Positions 62,483 through 64,000 of a DNA stretch of 64,000 bases are shown here, piece after piece. The stretch is from Paraburkholderia aromaticivorans. Its GTDB lineage: Bacteria > Pseudomonadota > Gammaproteobacteria > Burkholderiales > Burkholderiaceae. The notes beneath the pieces are model-generated. The model had not been told where the DNA came from. It did not search any database and was given only the letters and a program-made list of their open reading frames with translations. The DNA lies in the NCBI RefSeq assembly GCF_012689525.1, contig NZ_CP051514.1:62001-126000 (forward strand), read 5' to 3'. The translations under genes and the position numbers were made by a program. The stretch's first letter is position 1. Every line of letters starts with the position of its first letter.

Positions 62483-62509
62483 GCAACTTCTAACAGAATA
62501 AGGGTTTCC

Positions 62510-63292
62510 ATGTCGCTGAAGAACAAAGTTGCGCTCGTGACGGGCGCAGCAAGTGGTATTGGTGAACAGTGCGCGCGCAAGCTCGCGGCGCTCGGTGCGG
62601 CGGTAGTCATCGCTGACCTGAATCTCAAGGCAGCCGAAAGCGTGGCCGAAAGCATCCGCGAGGACGGCGGCAAGGCGCTAGCCGTATCGATGGACGTAAC
62701 GAGCGAAGAAGCCGTCAACGCCGGCATCCAGCTGGCGGTCGACAAGCTCGGCAGCATTGATGTGCTGGTCTCTAACGCGGGTATCCAGATTGTCAATCCG
62801 ATTGAGGACTATGCTTTCTCAGACTGGAAGAAGATGCTGGCCATCCACCTGGACGGGGCGTTTCTCACGACCAGAGCGGCCGTCAAACACATGTACGCGG
62901 CGGGCAACGGTGGCTCCATCATCTACATGGGCTCGGTCCATTCGCACGAAGCGTCGAAGCTGAAGGCGGCCTACGTGACCGCCAAGCACGGTCTGCTAGG
63001 TCTTGCGCGCGTCGTAGCGAAAGAGGGGGGGCCGCGCGGCGTTCGCGCGAACGTCGTGTGTCCGGGCTTCGTGCGTACGCCGCTCGTCGACAAGCAGATT
63101 CCGGAGCAGGCGAAAGCCCTGGGCATCTCGGAAGAGGATGTCATCAAGAACGTGATGCTGAAGGAAACGGTCGACGGCGAGTTCACCACGGTTGAAGACG
63201 TCGCGAACACGGTCGCGTTTCTTGCCGGCTTCGAGTCGTCAGCATTGACGGGTCAGTCCATCATCGTCAGCCACGGCTGGTCGATGCATTAA
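62510..63292 (+). CDS. D-3-hydroxybutyrate dehydrogenase
   Basis: A 260-residue NAD-dependent SDR that interconverts 3-hydroxybutyrate and acetoacetate. '[23 protein letters not shown]' binds NAD, '[13 protein letters not shown]' and the triad '[22 protein letters not shown]' follow, and the C-terminal '[15 protein letters not shown]' is typical of BdhA proteins. With adc upstream and a patatin-like esterase downstream it may act in degrading PHB, complementing the synthesis genes at 20-25 kb. Confidence 0.93.
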   Translation: MSLKNKVALVTGAASGIGEQCARKLAALGAAVVIADLNLKAAESVAESIREDGGKALAVSMDVTSEEAVNAGIQLAVDKLGSIDVLVSNAGIQIVNPIEDYAFSDWKKMLAIHLDGAFLTTRAAVKHMYAAGNGGSIIYMGSVHSHEASKLKAAYVTAKHGLLGLARVVAKEGGPRGVRANVVCPGFVRTPLVDKQIPEQAKALGISEEDVIKNVMLKETVDGEFTTVEDVANTVAFLAGFESSALTGQSIIVSHGWSMH

Positions 63293-63303
63293 GGAGCTAC
63301 CCA

Positions 63304-64000
63304 GTGCGTCACAATCAGGAAAATCAGATTACACCTCGCGAGCCTTTCAAGCTTCCCGCTTACGACGAGGTGGCCCTCGTGCTGCAAGGTGGCGGCGCGC
63401 TGGGCTCCTATCAGGCCGGGGTCTACGAAGGCCTCGAGGAAGCCGGCGTCCACCCGAACTGGATTTCCGGAATCTCCATCGGCGCGCTTAATACAGCCAT
63501 CATTGCGGGCAACCCCCCGGAAAAGCGCACAGAAGCGCTGCGTGGCTTCTGGAACACCATTTGTCAGCCGGCGGATTTACTCGAACACTTCGGTGCGTGG
63601 ATGCCTCGCGCAGCAGGCATGCACGACATGGCGCGCAAATGGTCGAGCCTCTGGGCGGCAGGTCGCGCGCTCACAGAAGGTCAGCGGGGCTTTTTCTTGC
63701 CGCGCCTTCCGGTACCTGTCCCCGGTATGGGCAAGCGGTTGCCGAAAGAGGTGAGCTTTTACGACACCGCGGCGCTTCGTGCAACGCTTCTGCAATTCGC
63801 TGATTTCGACCGGATCAACGATGGCGACATTCGCGTCTCAGTGGGCGCGGTCAACGTGCGGACCGGCAACCTGGTGTACTTCGATAACACGAAGATGCGG
63901 CTTGAACCCGAGCACTTCATGGCTTCGGGCGCGCTGCCCCCAGGCTTCCCGGCGGTGGAGATTGACGGGGAGTATTACTGGGACGGTGGTCTGGTGTCGA
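63304..64000 (+). CDS. patatin-like phospholipase (partial, 3' end outside window)
   Basis: At least 232 residues from GTG 63304, with GGAG a few bases upstream. 'LVLQGGGALGSYQAGVYEGLEE' is the oxyanion hole, 'ISGISIGALNTAI' carries the nucleophilic Ser (GxSxG) and 'DGEYYWDGGLVS' the catalytic Asp (DGG). Proteins of this family often follow adc-bdh in Burkholderia-type genomes. Its job could be lipid or PHB-related ester hydrolysis. No stop codon appears before the window edge. Confidence 0.9.
   Translation, partial: MRHNQENQITPREPFKLPAYDEVALVLQGGGALGSYQAGVYEGLEEAGVHPNWISGISIGALNTAIIAGNPPEKRTEALRGFWNTICQPADLLEHFGAWMPRAAGMHDMARKWSSLWAAGRALTEGQRGFFLPRLPVPVPGMGKRLPKEVSFYDTAALRATLLQFADFDRINDGDIRVSVGAVNVRTGNLVYFDNTKMRLEPEHFMASGALPPGFPAVEIDGEYYWDGGLVS

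Overview
The window is GC-rich and looks like accessory or secondary-replicon DNA from a Burkholderiaceae bacterium, most likely Paraburkholderia, Burkholderia or Caballeronia. Evidence for this is the 'QSSVTLYG' type trimeric porins, the phaC-phaA-phaB cluster, the hpnIJKL hopanoid genes and the ben/cat genes. The assignment is from recognised protein families and no search was run.

Layout. (1) 1-9246: a creatinine/creatine/sarcosine block: end of soxG, a FolB-like protein, purU, a broken YbfB-type MFS gene, creatinase, creatininase, an NCS1 permease with a strong terminator, and a porin. Together they could take up creatinine, convert it to creatine and sarcosine, and recover the methyl carbon through tetrahydrofolate. 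(2) 9464-12407: an IS1111-type IS110-family element and an IS4-family element side by side. (3) 12487-19909: benzoate to 3-oxoadipate enol-lactone/muconolactone: catC, catB and catR on the minus strand, and catA-benABCD on the plus strand, with BenM/CatM-type ATAC-N7-GTAT sites. (4) 20574-28887: polyhydroxybutyrate genes (phasin, phaC, phaA, phaB), three small ORFs, and a malic enzyme.

(5) 29150-35127: a pile of mobile-element debris. It holds an IS3 orfB broken by an internally deleted TnpB element, an IS701 tail, an IS605-type tnpA/tnpB element whose tnpB is interrupted by a complete IS3-family element (removing it restores the frame exactly), and an IS6 tail. (6) 35198-40414: an APC permease, an 8-bp tandem repeat, an IS6 head, an orphan response regulator lacking the phospho-acceptor Asp, a decayed beta-propeller gene and an intact beta-propeller lactonase-like gene. 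(7) 41139-46019: a three-subunit periplasmic FAD/cytochrome c dehydrogenase and a second porin.

(8) 46537-54253: a small membrane protein, hpnI-hpnJ-hpnK-hpnL (hopanoid modification) and a class A penicillin-binding protein. (9) 55890-60170: a MarR regulator, a 14-TM type MFS exporter, an M20 amidohydrolase and a TRIC-family membrane protein, followed by an IS630 remnant. (10) 61703-64000: acetoacetate decarboxylase, 3-hydroxybutyrate dehydrogenase and a patatin-like protein running off the edge. No tRNA, rRNA or CRISPR array was recognised. Pseudogenes and IS remnants are concentrated at 9.4-12.4 kb and 29-38 kb, which I read as rearrangement hot spots.
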